Shown one piece after another: positions 41,082 to 49,356 of a stretch of DNA of 64,000 nucleotides. Position 1 is the first letter of the stretch, and each line of letters opens with the position of its first letter. Origin of the DNA: Micromonospora humi (lineage in GTDB: Bacteria > Actinomycetota > Actinomycetes > Mycobacteriales > Micromonosporaceae); contig NZ_FMDM01000002.1 in assembly GCF_900090105.1 (NCBI RefSeq), positions 360,995-424,994 on the forward strand. Direction: 5' to 3'. The notes under the pieces were generated by a model. That model ran no database searches. It was not told the origin of the DNA and worked only from the letters and a program-made list of their open reading frames with translations. The position numbers were made by a program, and so were the translations under genes.

Positions 41082-41885
41082 TCAGCGCGCGGCCGTCCCT
41101 CCCGGGGAACGGAACACGCTCGATCGGAGCAGCGGCACGCAGACCAGCGCCAGCGCCACGTCGACGCAGATCAGGTTGCGCACCGTCGACAGCTCACCGA
41201 ACAACTGCTCGGTGAGCAGCCCCATCACCATGTTGTTGCCGGCGTGCGCCAGGCTGGTCACCCACACCGAGCCGGTCCGGGCGTAGAGCCAGCACAGCAT
41301 CACCTGGAAGAGCACGAACATCACGGTCCACAGCGCCATGCTCACGGTGTGGTCGTCGAACTCGGCGTAGCCGAGGAAGGCCAGCGGGTAGTGCCACACC
41401 GCCCAGACGAGCCCGGTCGCGACCACCGAGGCGCGGGGGCGACCGGGCACCAGGCGCGGCCAGAGGAAGCTGGTCCAGCCGAACTCCTCGCCCCAGTAGA
41501 GCGGCGTCGACACCAGTTGCAGGACCAGCAGGAACGCGACGCCGCCGGGCCCGCCGGCCGGGGACAGGTCCGGTCGCCACCAGCCGAGCGCGGCGGCGCA
41601 GCCCAGGGCCAGGAAGGTGACCGCGAGCGGCGCGAACCAGGCGAGCAGCCAGTGCGGCCACGCGCCGCGCAGCCGAAGCCGCAGGCCCGCGTCGGCGAAC
41701 CCCTCCCGGGTCACCCACCGCCGCACCACCACCGCGCCGAGCGCGGGCATCATCGCCACCGGCAGTTGGACCAGCGGATTCACCAACGACCAGCCCATCA
41801 CCCACCGGGCGAGGAAGAGGTACGGCCACGTCCCGCCGAACGCGACCACCAGGAAGACGACGATTCCGCGTACCCGAAGTGACAT
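41082..41885 (-). CDS. CPBP family intramembrane metalloprotease
   Basis: A 267-residue protein with about eight hydrophobic helices. The CPBP (CAAX protease/bacteriocin-processing, Abi) motifs are YWGEEFGW with the Glu pair, WHYPLAFLG with the metal His, and a final LAHAGNN. Such enzymes cleave within the membrane; roles include bacteriocin immunity and peptide processing. In the usual first motif an Arg follows (EExxxR); here it reads EEFGW, a common variant. The neighbours give no clue. Confidence 0.87.
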   Translation of the reverse strand: MSLRVRGIVVFLVVAFGGTWPYLFLARWVMGWSLVNPLVQLPVAMMPALGAVVVRRWVTREGFADAGLRLRLRGAWPHWLLAWFAPLAVTFLALGCAAALGWWRPDLSPAGGPGGVAFLLVLQLVSTPLYWGEEFGWTSFLWPRLVPGRPRASVVATGLVWAVWHYPLAFLGYAEFDDHTVSMALWTVMFVLFQVMLCWLYARTGSVWVTSLAHAGNNMVMGLLTEQLFGELSTVRNLICVDVALALVCVPLLRSSVFRSPGGTAAR

Positions 41886-41920
41886 GCCCCGAGCTGATCA
41901 TCGCGCGCACGGTGGGTTCA

Positions 41921-42871
41921 CTACCGCTGGGCGGCCTGTTCGGGGTGGGCCTGGGCGTACCCCGCTGGTCGGGCGCCACCGCCGCGGGTGCGCTGGATGA
42001 GCACGACGCAGGCCAGCACCGCCGCCGCCACCGCGACGGCGGCCGGGGTGACCGCCTCGCCGAGCAGCAGGGCCGACCAGAGGAGCGTGAGCACCGGCTG
42101 GGCGAGCTGGATCTGGCCCACCTTCGCGATGCCGCCCCGGGCCAGGCCGGCGTACCAGGCGAAGAAGCCGAGGAACATCGAGACCACGGTGAGGTAGCCG
42201 AACGCGGACCAGGCGGCGACGCCGGCGCTCGGTGGGTCGGCGACGGCGGCCACCGTCGTGATCGGCACGGTGACCGGCAGCGAGAGCAGCAGCGCCCAGC
42301 AGATCGTGCGGGCGCCGCCGAGTTCCCGGGCCAGCACACCGCCCTCGGCGTAGCCCAGCCCGCACAGCGTCACGGCGGCCAGCAGGAACATGTCGGCCGG
42401 CGACAGCGCGCCGCGCAGCGCGCCACCGGCGGCGAGGAACGCCAGCACCAGCGCCAGGCCGGCGGCGCTGGCGAGCCAGAACAGCGGCGGCGGTCGCTCG
42501 CCGGCGCGCAGCACCGCGAACACCGCCGTCATGGCCGGCAGCACGGTGACCACGACCGCGCCGTGCGCGGACGTCTGCGTGGTGAGGGCGAGCGAGGTGA
42601 ACAGCGGGAAGCCGACCACGACGCCGAGCGCGACGACGGCCAGTCGCCGCCACTGCTCCCGGGTGGGCCGCGGCCCGGCGGTCAGCCACAGGTACGCCCC
42701 GGCGAGCAGCGCCGCGCCGACGGACCGTCCGAACGCGACGAGCCACGGGTCCAACGCCTGCACCGCGACGCGGGTCATCGGCAGCGACATGCTGAAGGCG
42801 AGCACGCCCAGCGCACCGAGGACGACGGCCGTTACCGCTCTGGGATGAGTAGCGCTACTCTCTGGCTTCAT
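41921..42871 (-). CDS. EamA/DMT family transporter
   Basis: A 316-residue membrane protein with ten hydrophobic helices forming two EamA repeats (for example FGRSVGAALLAGAYLWLTAGPRP in repeat one and VGQIQLAQPVLTLLWSALLLGEAV in repeat two). Members export amino acids, metabolites or drugs. Its start codon overlaps that of the divergent MocR gene: the four bases CATG at 42869-42872 contain both ATGs. MocR regulators usually control such a divergent neighbour, often an amino-compound exporter. Confidence 0.88.
   Translation of the reverse strand: MKPESSATHPRAVTAVVLGALGVLAFSMSLPMTRVAVQALDPWLVAFGRSVGAALLAGAYLWLTAGPRPTREQWRRLAVVALGVVVGFPLFTSLALTTQTSAHGAVVVTVLPAMTAVFAVLRAGERPPPLFWLASAAGLALVLAFLAAGGALRGALSPADMFLLAAVTLCGLGYAEGGVLARELGGARTICWALLLSLPVTVPITTVAAVADPPSAGVAAWSAFGYLTVVSMFLGFFAWYAGLARGGIAKVGQIQLAQPVLTLLWSALLLGEAVTPAAVAVAAAVLACVVLIQRTRGGGARPAGYAQAHPEQAAQR
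42848..42859. promoter_or_regulatory. Palindrome at the MocR/EamA start, probable MocR site
   Basis: AGTAGCGCTACT is a perfect palindrome 11 bases upstream of the MocR ATG and inside the 5' end of the EamA gene. A related half site, GGTAGCGCC, lies at 42879 on the other side of the start codons. TACTCT (plus strand, 42855) and TACCAT (minus strand, 42881) fit -10 boxes for two leaderless transcripts. Confidence 0.55.
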
Positions 42872-44261
42872 GAATGATGGTAGCGCCGTGGACCAGGTCG
42901 TTCACCACCTGGGGGCCCTGGTGGCGGCCGCGCCGCCGGGGACGCGCCTGCCGTCGGTGCGCGAGCTGACCGCCCGCCATCGGGTCTCCCCGGTGACCGT
43001 CGCCGAGGCGACCCGCCGGCTCGTCGCCCAGGGTCTGGTCGAGACCAGGTCCGGTCGCGGAGCGTTCGTGGCGGCCCGCCGGGACGAGCGGCCCGCCCGG
43101 GACCTGTCCTGGCAGACCGTGGCGCTGGGCCCCCGGCGCGACGGCGAGGAGGAGATGCAGGCGCTACTGGCGCTACCGCCATCCGGTGCCATTCCGCTTT
43201 CCGGCGGTTACCTGGATCCCGACCTCCAGCCGGCCGCCGCGCTCGGCGCCGCGCTCGCCCGCGCGGCCCGGCAACCCGCCAGCTGGCACCGCGGCCCGGT
43301 GGAGGGGCGCGCGGACCTGCGGGCCTGGTTCGCCCGCGCGGCCGGCGGCGGCCTGCGCGCCGAGGACATGGTGATCTGCCCGGGCGGGCAGGCCGCGCTC
43401 TCCTCCACGCTGCGGGCGCTCAGCACGCCGGGCGACACGCTGCTGGTCGAGTCGCCCACCTACCTGGGCGCGCTGGCCGCCGCGCGGGCGGCCGGGCTGC
43501 GGGTGGTGCCGGTGCCCGCCGACGCCGACGGCGTCCGCCCCGACCAGCTCGCCGCCGCGTTCGCCCGCTCCCGTGCCCGGCTGTACTACTGCCAGCCGCT
43601 GCACGCCAACCCGCACGGCGCCACCCTCTCCCCCGCGCGGCGCGCCGAGGTCGCCGCGGCGGTCCGCGACGCGGGCGCGTTCCTGGTCGAGGACGACTAC
43701 GCCCGCGACCTGACCGTCGACGGCGAGGCGCCGCCGCCGCTGGCCGCCGACGACCCGGACGGGCACGTCGTCTACCTACGCTCGCTGACCAAGGCGGCCG
43801 CGCCCGGCCTGCGCATCGCCGCGCTCGGCGCCCGAGGGCCGGCCGGGGCGCGGCTACGCGCCGCCCGGCTGCTCGACGACCTCTTCGTCGCCGGTCCGCT
43901 GCAACAGGCCGCGCTGGAGTTCCTCACCGCGCCGGCCTGGGACCGGCACCGCCGTACGCTCCGCCGGGAGCTTCGGGCCCGCCGCGAGGCGCTGCTCGCG
44001 GCGCTGGAGCGGCATCTGCCGGCGCTCGTCCCACGCCACGTGCCCCGTGGTGGCCTGCACCTGTGGGTGCGGCTGCCGGACGGCGCGGACGACGTCGCGG
44101 TGACCGCGGCGGCCGCCGCCGAGGGGGTCACCGTCTTCCCCGGCCGGCCCTGGTACGCCGCCGAGCCGCCGGCGCCGCACCTCCGCCTCACCTACGCCGC
44201 CGCCGCGCCGAAGCAGATGGACGAGGCGGTGCGGCGGCTGGCCGCCGCGCTCGACCACTGA
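42870..44261 (+). CDS. MocR-type regulator (GntR helix-turn-helix + PLP aminotransferase domain)
   Basis: A 463-residue fusion. The N-terminal winged helix-turn-helix (residues 1-70, RLPSVRELTARHRVSPVTVAEATRRL) is joined to a fold-type I aminotransferase domain. PLP residues are visible: CPGGQAALSSTL, YCQPLHANPHG, LVEDDYARDL with the ring Asp, and SLTKAAAPGLR with the Schiff-base Lys. Such proteins sense amino or vitamin B6 compounds via PLP and regulate a divergent gene, here the EamA exporter. The ATG at 42870 shares two bases with the exporter ATG; a GTG at 42888 is the alternative start. Confidence 0.9.
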   Translation: MNDGSAVDQVVHHLGALVAAAPPGTRLPSVRELTARHRVSPVTVAEATRRLVAQGLVETRSGRGAFVAARRDERPARDLSWQTVALGPRRDGEEEMQALLALPPSGAIPLSGGYLDPDLQPAAALGAALARAARQPASWHRGPVEGRADLRAWFARAAGGGLRAEDMVICPGGQAALSSTLRALSTPGDTLLVESPTYLGALAAARAAGLRVVPVPADADGVRPDQLAAAFARSRARLYYCQPLHANPHGATLSPARRAEVAAAVRDAGAFLVEDDYARDLTVDGEAPPPLAADDPDGHVVYLRSLTKAAAPGLRIAALGARGPAGARLRAARLLDDLFVAGPLQQAALEFLTAPAWDRHRRTLRRELRARREALLAALERHLPALVPRHVPRGGLHLWVRLPDGADDVAVTAAAAAEGVTVFPGRPWYAAEPPAPHLRLTYAAAAPKQMDEAVRRLAAALDH

Positions 44262-44350
44262 GGACGGGTGCGCCGACCACATTTCGGGAAGGCCGGGAAT
44301 GTCCCGCCGACGGGGGTTATCGGTGCTGCTCCATGGGGCACAGTGGTCCC

Positions 44351-45025
44351 GTGAGTGATACTCCCTCCGAACCCTCCGCCGGTCCGACGTCGACGGTCCG
44401 CGTCGCCGTGCTCGGTGAGCCCGGCCTGTGCCGGACACTCGTGGCCGGAGTGGTGGCGGCGGCACCCGACTTCGAGGTGGTGCGGGAGTGCGACGGCACC
44501 GCCGCCGACCTGAGCCGCCTCGCCCGGGCCCGCCCCGACCTCGCGTTGGTCGACCTCGATCTGGAGCGCGAGAACCCGGAGGACGAGGACCCGGAGCAGG
44601 AGCCGTGGACGGTGGTGGCGGCGTTACGCGCCGCGGTGCCGGACTGCGCGATCGTGGTGCTGACCGGTCGGCCGACCGCCCGGGTGCTGCGGTCGGCGCT
44701 GCGGCTGCGGGCCCGCGGGGTCGTCGCCAAGGAGGTGCCACCCGAGGAGATGATCGCCCGGTTGCGGGCGGTCGCCGAGGGGCGCTGCACCGTCGACCCG
44801 GTCACCGCGCTCGCCGCGCTCGGCACCGCGGACAACCCACTCAGCGACAGCGAGCGTGAGGTGGCCACCGCCGCGGCGAAGGGCCTGCCGAGCCGGGAGA
44901 TCGCCGCGCTGCTGCACCTCGCCCCGGGTACGGTCCGCAACCTCCTGTCCAGCCTGCTGCGCAAGGCCGGCGGCCGGAACCGGTGGGAGGCGGTGCGGCG
45001 CGCCCGGGACGCCGGCTGGATCTGA
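44351..45025 (+). CDS. LuxR-family orphan response regulator (lanthipeptide cluster)
   Basis: A 224-residue protein with an N-terminal receiver-like domain and a C-terminal LuxR helix-turn-helix (LSDSEREVATAAAKGLPSRE to VRNLLSSLLRKAGG). The receiver keeps a possible phospho-Asp in LALVDLDLE and Lys in GVVAKEV, but the acidic pair in strand one is reduced (VAVLGEP). An acidic insert (ENPEDEDPEQEP) follows the Asp. No kinase is adjacent. It is the first of two tandem regulators beside a SapB-type cluster, in the position of RamR/AmfR. The GTG at 44351 is my choice; an ATG at 44333 is also possible. Confidence 0.8.
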   Translation: MSDTPSEPSAGPTSTVRVAVLGEPGLCRTLVAGVVAAAPDFEVVRECDGTAADLSRLARARPDLALVDLDLERENPEDEDPEQEPWTVVAALRAAVPDCAIVVLTGRPTARVLRSALRLRARGVVAKEVPPEEMIARLRAVAEGRCTVDPVTALAALGTADNPLSDSEREVATAAAKGLPSREIAALLHLAPGTVRNLLSSLLRKAGGRNRWEAVRRARDAGWI

Positions 45026-45074
45026 TTGTCGACACGCGCACTCGGGTGTCGCCGAGACAGCGATGCAAATAAGA

Positions 45075-45116
45075 TTCCTGACGGCTGGTTATCGGTTGTT
45101 CACATTATGTCAGGAA
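45075..45116. promoter_or_regulatory. Inverted repeat between the tandem LuxR regulators
   Basis: TTCCTGAC (45075) and GTCAGGAA (45109) are perfect 8-base arms 26 bases apart in an unusually AT-rich promoter region (TTATCGGTTGTTCACATTAT between them). It is suited to binding by a dimeric regulator, possibly one of the two LuxR proteins. Confidence 0.45.
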
Positions 45117-45142
45117 GGCGGGGGTCATGGCTGGGAGTCGAC

Positions 45143-45754
45143 ATGGTCCGCACGCTGCTCGCGATCGAGGGACGGCTGGTTCGGGGCGCCCTCGCCCAGG
45201 TGCTCGCCGCCCAGGAGGACATCGATGTCGTCGCTGAGGCGGACACCGCGGACACCGTCCACGCCGCGCTCCTGACCGCCCGCCCGGACGTCGCCGTCAT
45301 CGACGTCGACGTCGTACCGGTGGAGCAGCTCGCCCGGCTGGCCGCCGCGGCCGACGACAACCACGGCGGCCGGGTGCTGGTGCTCGTGGACCGACGTCGA
45401 GCCGGACGCCTCCGGGCGGTGCTCGCCGAGCATCACGGGTGGATCGGCTTCCTCGACCGCGACGTGCCGCCGGAACGGATCGCCGACGGGGTCCGACAGG
45501 TCGCCGACGGCCAACCGGTGCTCGACCCGGACCTGGTCGTCGCCGCGCTCGACGTCGCCGACAATCCGCTCACCGCCCGCGAGCGGGAGGTGCTCGACGT
45601 GGCCGCCGACGGCATGCCGGTCCGGGAGATCGCCCAGAAGCTGGGCGTCTCACCGGGAACGGTCCGCAACCACCTGTCCCACGTCATGGCGAAGACCGGG
45701 GCGCGAACCCGCCTGGAAGCCGTGCGGATCGCCCGGGAGTCCTGCTGGATCTGA
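45143..45754 (+). CDS. LuxR-family orphan response regulator, RamR/AmfR-like
   Basis: A 203-residue protein with a degenerate receiver and an intact LuxR domain (LTAREREVLDVAADGMPVRE, VSPGTVRNHLSHVMAKTGARTR). The receiver has an Asp in AVIDVDVV, but the strand-one acidic pair is AIEGR and the conserved Lys is lost (GFLDRDV), so normal phosphorylation is doubtful. This is the build of RamR-type orphan regulators that activate SapB-like clusters. GGGAG precedes the ATG at 45143; the frame is open further upstream. Its last 105 bases overlap the end of the ABC gene on the other strand. Confidence 0.8.
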   Translation: MVRTLLAIEGRLVRGALAQVLAAQEDIDVVAEADTADTVHAALLTARPDVAVIDVDVVPVEQLARLAAAADDNHGGRVLVLVDRRRAGRLRAVLAEHHGWIGFLDRDVPPERIADGVRQVADGQPVLDPDLVVAALDVADNPLTAREREVLDVAADGMPVREIAQKLGVSPGTVRNHLSHVMAKTGARTRLEAVRIARESCWI

Positions 45755-47458
45755 CCCACCGCCCGACCAGTGGCCCACCAGTTCCCGGTAGGCCGTCGAG
45801 ACGGCCAGCAGCCCCCGGTGACTGTCCAGGTGGGCGTCCCCGCCGTCGAGCAGCAGCACCCGGCGGGCGCGGGCCGCCGAGCTGATCCGGTGCGCGATCA
45901 CCACGAGGGTGCCGGGCCGGGCCGCGAAGGCCGCCTCCAGGCGCGCCTCGGCGGCCGGGTCCAGGTGGCAGGTCGCCTCGTCGAGGATGACCAACGGCGC
46001 CGGTGACAGCCAGGCGCGGAGCAGGGCCACCTGCTGGCGCTCCCCGGCCGAGAGGCCGCCCGGCCGCAGCGTCGCGTCGAGACCGCCGAGCCGCGCCACC
46101 AGGTCCGCCAGGCCCAGCCGGTCGGCCGCCCGGAGGACGGCCGCGTCGTCGAGGCCGGGCCGCAGGTAGCGAAGGTTGTCCCGGACCGTGCCGGTGAACA
46201 CGTACGCCTCCTGCGGAATCAGCACCCGGTGGGTGGCCAGCTCGGCCGCGCCCACCCCGGCGGTCGGCGTCCCCGCCACGTGGACCGTGCCGGCCGACGG
46301 CCGCAGCACCCCGGCCATCAACCCGGCGAGGGTGGACTTGCCGATCCCGCTCGCGCCGACGATCGCCAGGTGGTCGCCGGGCGGCACGGTCAGGTCGAAG
46401 CCGTCCAGCACCGGCTCGGCGTGCGGCCCGTACCGGAAGGTCACCGCCCGCAGCGACAGCGCGGGCGCGGTCGGATCCGGTGCCGGCGCGGTCGCCGCGC
46501 CACCGGACGCTTCCGGGGGTACGCAGGTGCTCAGCAGCCGGTCGAGGGTGACCACGAAGCGGAGACCGCCGGCGGCCACCCCCTGGAACAGCGTGTACAG
46601 CGCCGGCTGGATGCCGCGGACGACGTAGACCAGGGCCCCGAGCAGCGCACCCGGCCCCAGTCCCTGCCGCAGCAGCCACGGTCCGGCCAGCAGCAGCAGG
46701 GGCACCGGGAGCCAGCCACCGACGGCCAGGCTGAGGCTGCGCGCGGCGGCCATGACGGCCAGACGCCGCTCCACCCGGGCCTGCGCGTCGACGTGGCCGC
46801 CGAGCCAACCGACGACCCGGTCCCCGGCCCCGCTGACCGTCGCGTCGCGGTGCCCGGCCACCGCCACCACCGCGTCCCGGCCGAGCCGCTCGCCGGCCAG
46901 GACGTACTCGCGTTGCCGGGCCACCATCGCCGGCAGGGCCGCGGCGAAGAGCAGCAGACCGACGAGCACCGGCACGGAGACCAGCAGCGCGACCGGAGCG
47001 GCCAGGGAGACGAGGCCGACCACGGCGGCGCCGGCGGCGAACACGAAACCCCGGACCACCATCAGCAGGCCGGCCCAGGTGTCCCGGACCATCTCCACCT
47101 GGTGGGTCAGCCGCGTCACCGCCGCGTCGTCGACCCGACCGTCGCTCGCGCCGGCCAGCGCCCCCGCCACCACCCGTCGCAACAGGTCGTCGCGGAACGG
47201 CTCCACCACCGCACCGAGCAGCCCGTACGCCTGCCGGGTGCCGAGCGCGCCGACCAGCACGGCAACCGCCAGCAGGCCCAGCCAGAGCAGCCCGACGCCC
47301 GGCCGGCCGGCCAGGAACCCGTCGTCCACGGCACGGGCCGTCAGCAGGCCGGTCAAGGCCGCCGGCAGCGCCTCGGCCAGCGACCAGCCGGCCAGGCGCA
47401 GCAGCGGGCCACGCCGCGCCGACAGCGCCGCGCGGACGGTCGCGCCCACCGTGGTCAC
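45650..47458 (-). CDS. ABC exporter half-transporter (RamA/RamB-like), second
   Basis: A 602-residue protein: six-helix ABC membrane domain (about 15-300) followed by an ATPase domain. Walker A is GASGIGKST, the signature is LSAGERQQVALLRAW (canonical LSGGE changed to LSAGE), Walker B is LVILDEATCHLD and the switch is IAHRI. It would pair with the half-transporter encoded just upstream to export the lanthipeptide. Its ATG overlaps the previous stop (ATGA). The C-terminal 35 residues beyond the ATPase lie over the convergent regulator gene, so the true end deserves a check. Confidence 0.88.
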   Translation of the reverse strand: MTTVGATVRAALSARRGPLLRLAGWSLAEALPAALTGLLTARAVDDGFLAGRPGVGLLWLGLLAVAVLVGALGTRQAYGLLGAVVEPFRDDLLRRVVAGALAGASDGRVDDAAVTRLTHQVEMVRDTWAGLLMVVRGFVFAAGAAVVGLVSLAAPVALLVSVPVLVGLLLFAAALPAMVARQREYVLAGERLGRDAVVAVAGHRDATVSGAGDRVVGWLGGHVDAQARVERRLAVMAAARSLSLAVGGWLPVPLLLLAGPWLLRQGLGPGALLGALVYVVRGIQPALYTLFQGVAAGGLRFVVTLDRLLSTCVPPEASGGAATAPAPDPTAPALSLRAVTFRYGPHAEPVLDGFDLTVPPGDHLAIVGASGIGKSTLAGLMAGVLRPSAGTVHVAGTPTAGVGAAELATHRVLIPQEAYVFTGTVRDNLRYLRPGLDDAAVLRAADRLGLADLVARLGGLDATLRPGGLSAGERQQVALLRAWLSPAPLVILDEATCHLDPAAEARLEAAFAARPGTLVVIAHRISSAARARRVLLLDGGDAHLDSHRGLLAVSTAYRELVGHWSGGGSDPAGLPGDPHGFQAGSRPGLRHDVGQVVADRSR

Positions 47459-49122
47459 GACCGGAACACCGCCCGGTAGGCCGGATCGGCCCAGAGCGTC
47501 CGGTGCGGGGCCACCGCCCGCACCCGGCCACCGTCCACCCAGGCCACCAGGTCCGCGCGGGCCGCGGTGCCGACCCGGTGGCTCACCACCACCCGGGTAC
47601 GGCTGTCGTGCGGGCCGGTCAGCGCGTCCACCACCTTGTGCTCGGTGACGGTGTCCAGGCTGGACGTGGCGTCGTCGAGGATCAGCAGCCGCTCGGCCCG
47701 CAGCGCGCGGGCCAGGCCGAGGCGCTGCCGCTCCCCGCCGGAGAGGGCCAACCCGGCCAGCGGGGTGCGGTAACCCTCGGGCAGCAGCCGCACCACGTCG
47801 TGCACCTGCGCCGCGCGGGCCAACGGCGCCGGGTCGGCGCCGCAGCCGACGGCCGCGCCGACCGTGTCGCCCACCAGCACCGGCCGCTCGAAACCGTAGC
47901 CGACCACCCGGCCGAGCGCCGCCGGCGACAACTCGCGCAGTGGCACGCCGTCCAGGCGTACCTCGCCGGCGTCGGGGTCACGCAGCCGGCCGGCCACGGC
48001 CGCGAGCAGGGACTTGCCGGCCCCGGACGGGCCGACCACGGCGAGCAGCGTCCCGCCCGGCACCCGCAGGTCCACCCGGTCGAGCAGCGGCCGACCGTCG
48101 TCGTCCCGGACCTGCACCCCGCACAGGTCCAGCCGGCCCGGTCCGGGCGGCAGGTCCCGGGCGCCGTGGCGACGGGCCGGTTCGTCGAGGATCTCGGCGG
48201 CGCGGGCGCAGCCGGCGCGTACCCGCACGGCGGTGTTGACGGCGGCGATCGCGGCGCCCAGGCCGGCGCCGATCGCCGCGTACTGCAGGGCGGCGAGCAG
48301 TTCCCCCGGGGTCAGCCGCCCGGCCGACAGCGACCAACCGCCGACCGCCACGACCGCCAGTTGCAGCAGCGGGTTCAGCAGCGCTCCCCGGGCGGACGCC
48401 CCGGCGAGCACCCGCCAGGTGCGTACGCCGTGTCGGTGCAGCTCCGGCAGCGGGGTGAGCACCCGGTCGACCTCCCGCTCGGCGGTGCCGGCGGCGGCGA
48501 TGGTCCGTGCGCCGGCGAGCGCCTCGACGAGCCGGCCGGCCAGATCTCCCTGGGCCCGCTGGTAGCCGGCGACCGCGTCGGACGCCTCGCCGACGAACCG
48601 CCGCAGCAGCACGGCCAGCAGCAGGAGCCCGACCACGAAGGTCAGGCCGAGCCACGGGTCGATCAGGGTGAGCGCGACCAGGCTGCCCACCGGTGGCAGC
48701 AGCACGCTGCCGGCCAGCACGACCGTCGGGGCGGCCTGCCCGGCGTCGGCGACCTGCCCGACCAGCCGCCCGACCAGATCACCCACCGGTCGGCGGGCCG
48801 CCGTGCGCGGATCGAGCGCGAAGAGGTGCCGGACCAGGGCGTGCCGCAACGTGGCCACCGAGCGGGCCCCGGCCACACCGCCGCCGTAGTCCTGGGCGGC
48901 CCGGGTGCCGATCAGCACCAGCACCAGCACGGTGACCACGACGATCCACCGGCCGGACGAGGACTGCGGCGCCGCACCGACCACGGCGTCCACCGCGCGG
49001 CCCAGCACGGCGGGCAGGGCCAGCTCGGCCGCCGTCTCGACCACGGCGAGCACCGCCAGCGTCGGTGTCCACCAGCCGGCGAAGGCAACGGCGCGCAGGG
49101 CGAGCCGGTCGGCGGGGGTCAT
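47455..49122 (-). CDS. ABC exporter half-transporter (RamA/RamB-like), first
   Basis: A 555-residue half-transporter with a six-helix domain (about 10-300) and an ATPase domain. It has Walker A GPSGAGKS, signature LSGGERQRLGLARAL, Walker B LLILDDATSSLD (Asp in place of the catalytic Glu) and VVSHRV as switch. The Asp change suggests one degenerate ATP site, as in heterodimeric exporters, with the second half-transporter. GGGAGG precedes the ATG at 49122. A hairpin at 49142 separates it from the precursor genes, so it may be expressed at a lower level than they are. Confidence 0.88.
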   Translation of the reverse strand: MTPADRLALRAVAFAGWWTPTLAVLAVVETAAELALPAVLGRAVDAVVGAAPQSSSGRWIVVVTVLVLVLIGTRAAQDYGGGVAGARSVATLRHALVRHLFALDPRTAARRPVGDLVGRLVGQVADAGQAAPTVVLAGSVLLPPVGSLVALTLIDPWLGLTFVVGLLLLAVLLRRFVGEASDAVAGYQRAQGDLAGRLVEALAGARTIAAAGTAEREVDRVLTPLPELHRHGVRTWRVLAGASARGALLNPLLQLAVVAVGGWSLSAGRLTPGELLAALQYAAIGAGLGAAIAAVNTAVRVRAGCARAAEILDEPARRHGARDLPPGPGRLDLCGVQVRDDDGRPLLDRVDLRVPGGTLLAVVGPSGAGKSLLAAVAGRLRDPDAGEVRLDGVPLRELSPAALGRVVGYGFERPVLVGDTVGAAVGCGADPAPLARAAQVHDVVRLLPEGYRTPLAGLALSGGERQRLGLARALRAERLLILDDATSSLDTVTEHKVVDALTGPHDSRTRVVVSHRVGTAARADLVAWVDGGRVRAVAPHRTLWADPAYRAVFRS

Positions 49123-49141
49123 CGGGCCTCCCACGGGCGCG

Positions 49142-49173
49142 GGCCCCGGGCCGGCGCACGCCGGTCCGGGGCC
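49142..49173 (-). terminator. Hairpin between precursor genes and exporter genes (attenuator)
   Basis: GGCCCCGGGCCGGCG and CGCCGGTCCGGGGCC pair with one wobble pair around a very short loop. It lies 13 bases after the second precursor stop and just before the ribosome-binding site of the exporter gene. This is a typical position for partial termination, giving much precursor and less transporter. Confidence 0.65.
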
Positions 49174-49186
49174 AAGCGACTGATCG

Positions 49187-49306
49187 TCAGTTGCAGGTGG
49201 TGACGCTCAGCGAGCTGTCGCCGCAGAGCAGCAGGCTGGCGCGGCTGCCACCGCCGGTACGCTCGGCGGCCGGCAGTTCCATCCCCTGGAGGTCGAGCAG
49301 AGCCAT
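49187..49306 (-). CDS. amfS: SapB/AmfS-type class III lanthipeptide precursor 2
   Basis: A 39-residue peptide. The leader begins MALLDLQGMELPAAE, carrying the LDLQ motif recognised by class III synthetases. The core SRASLLLCGDSSLSVTTCN is almost the Streptomyces SapB core, with Val in place of Ile. Cys28 and Cys38 would form two lanthionine rings with dehydrated serines, leaving further dehydroalanines. GTGAGGAA precedes the ATG at 49306. The product is expected to be a surface-active peptide exported by the adjacent ABC pair. It differs from precursor 1 at core position 22 (Arg versus Gln) and 39 (Asn versus Lys). Confidence 0.93.
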   Translation of the reverse strand: MALLDLQGMELPAAERTGGGSRASLLLCGDSSLSVTTCN

Positions 49307-49356
49307 GTCGGTTCCTCACTTCTCTCGTGTGACGTTGACGTCGGTCGTCGGACGGA

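Noticed and set aside
40964..41215. Short plus-strand frame after the CTAGCTAG boxes
   Set aside because: It has no ribosome-binding site, is Arg/Ala-rich and overlaps the end of the CPBP gene; the boxes therefore have no visible downstream target.
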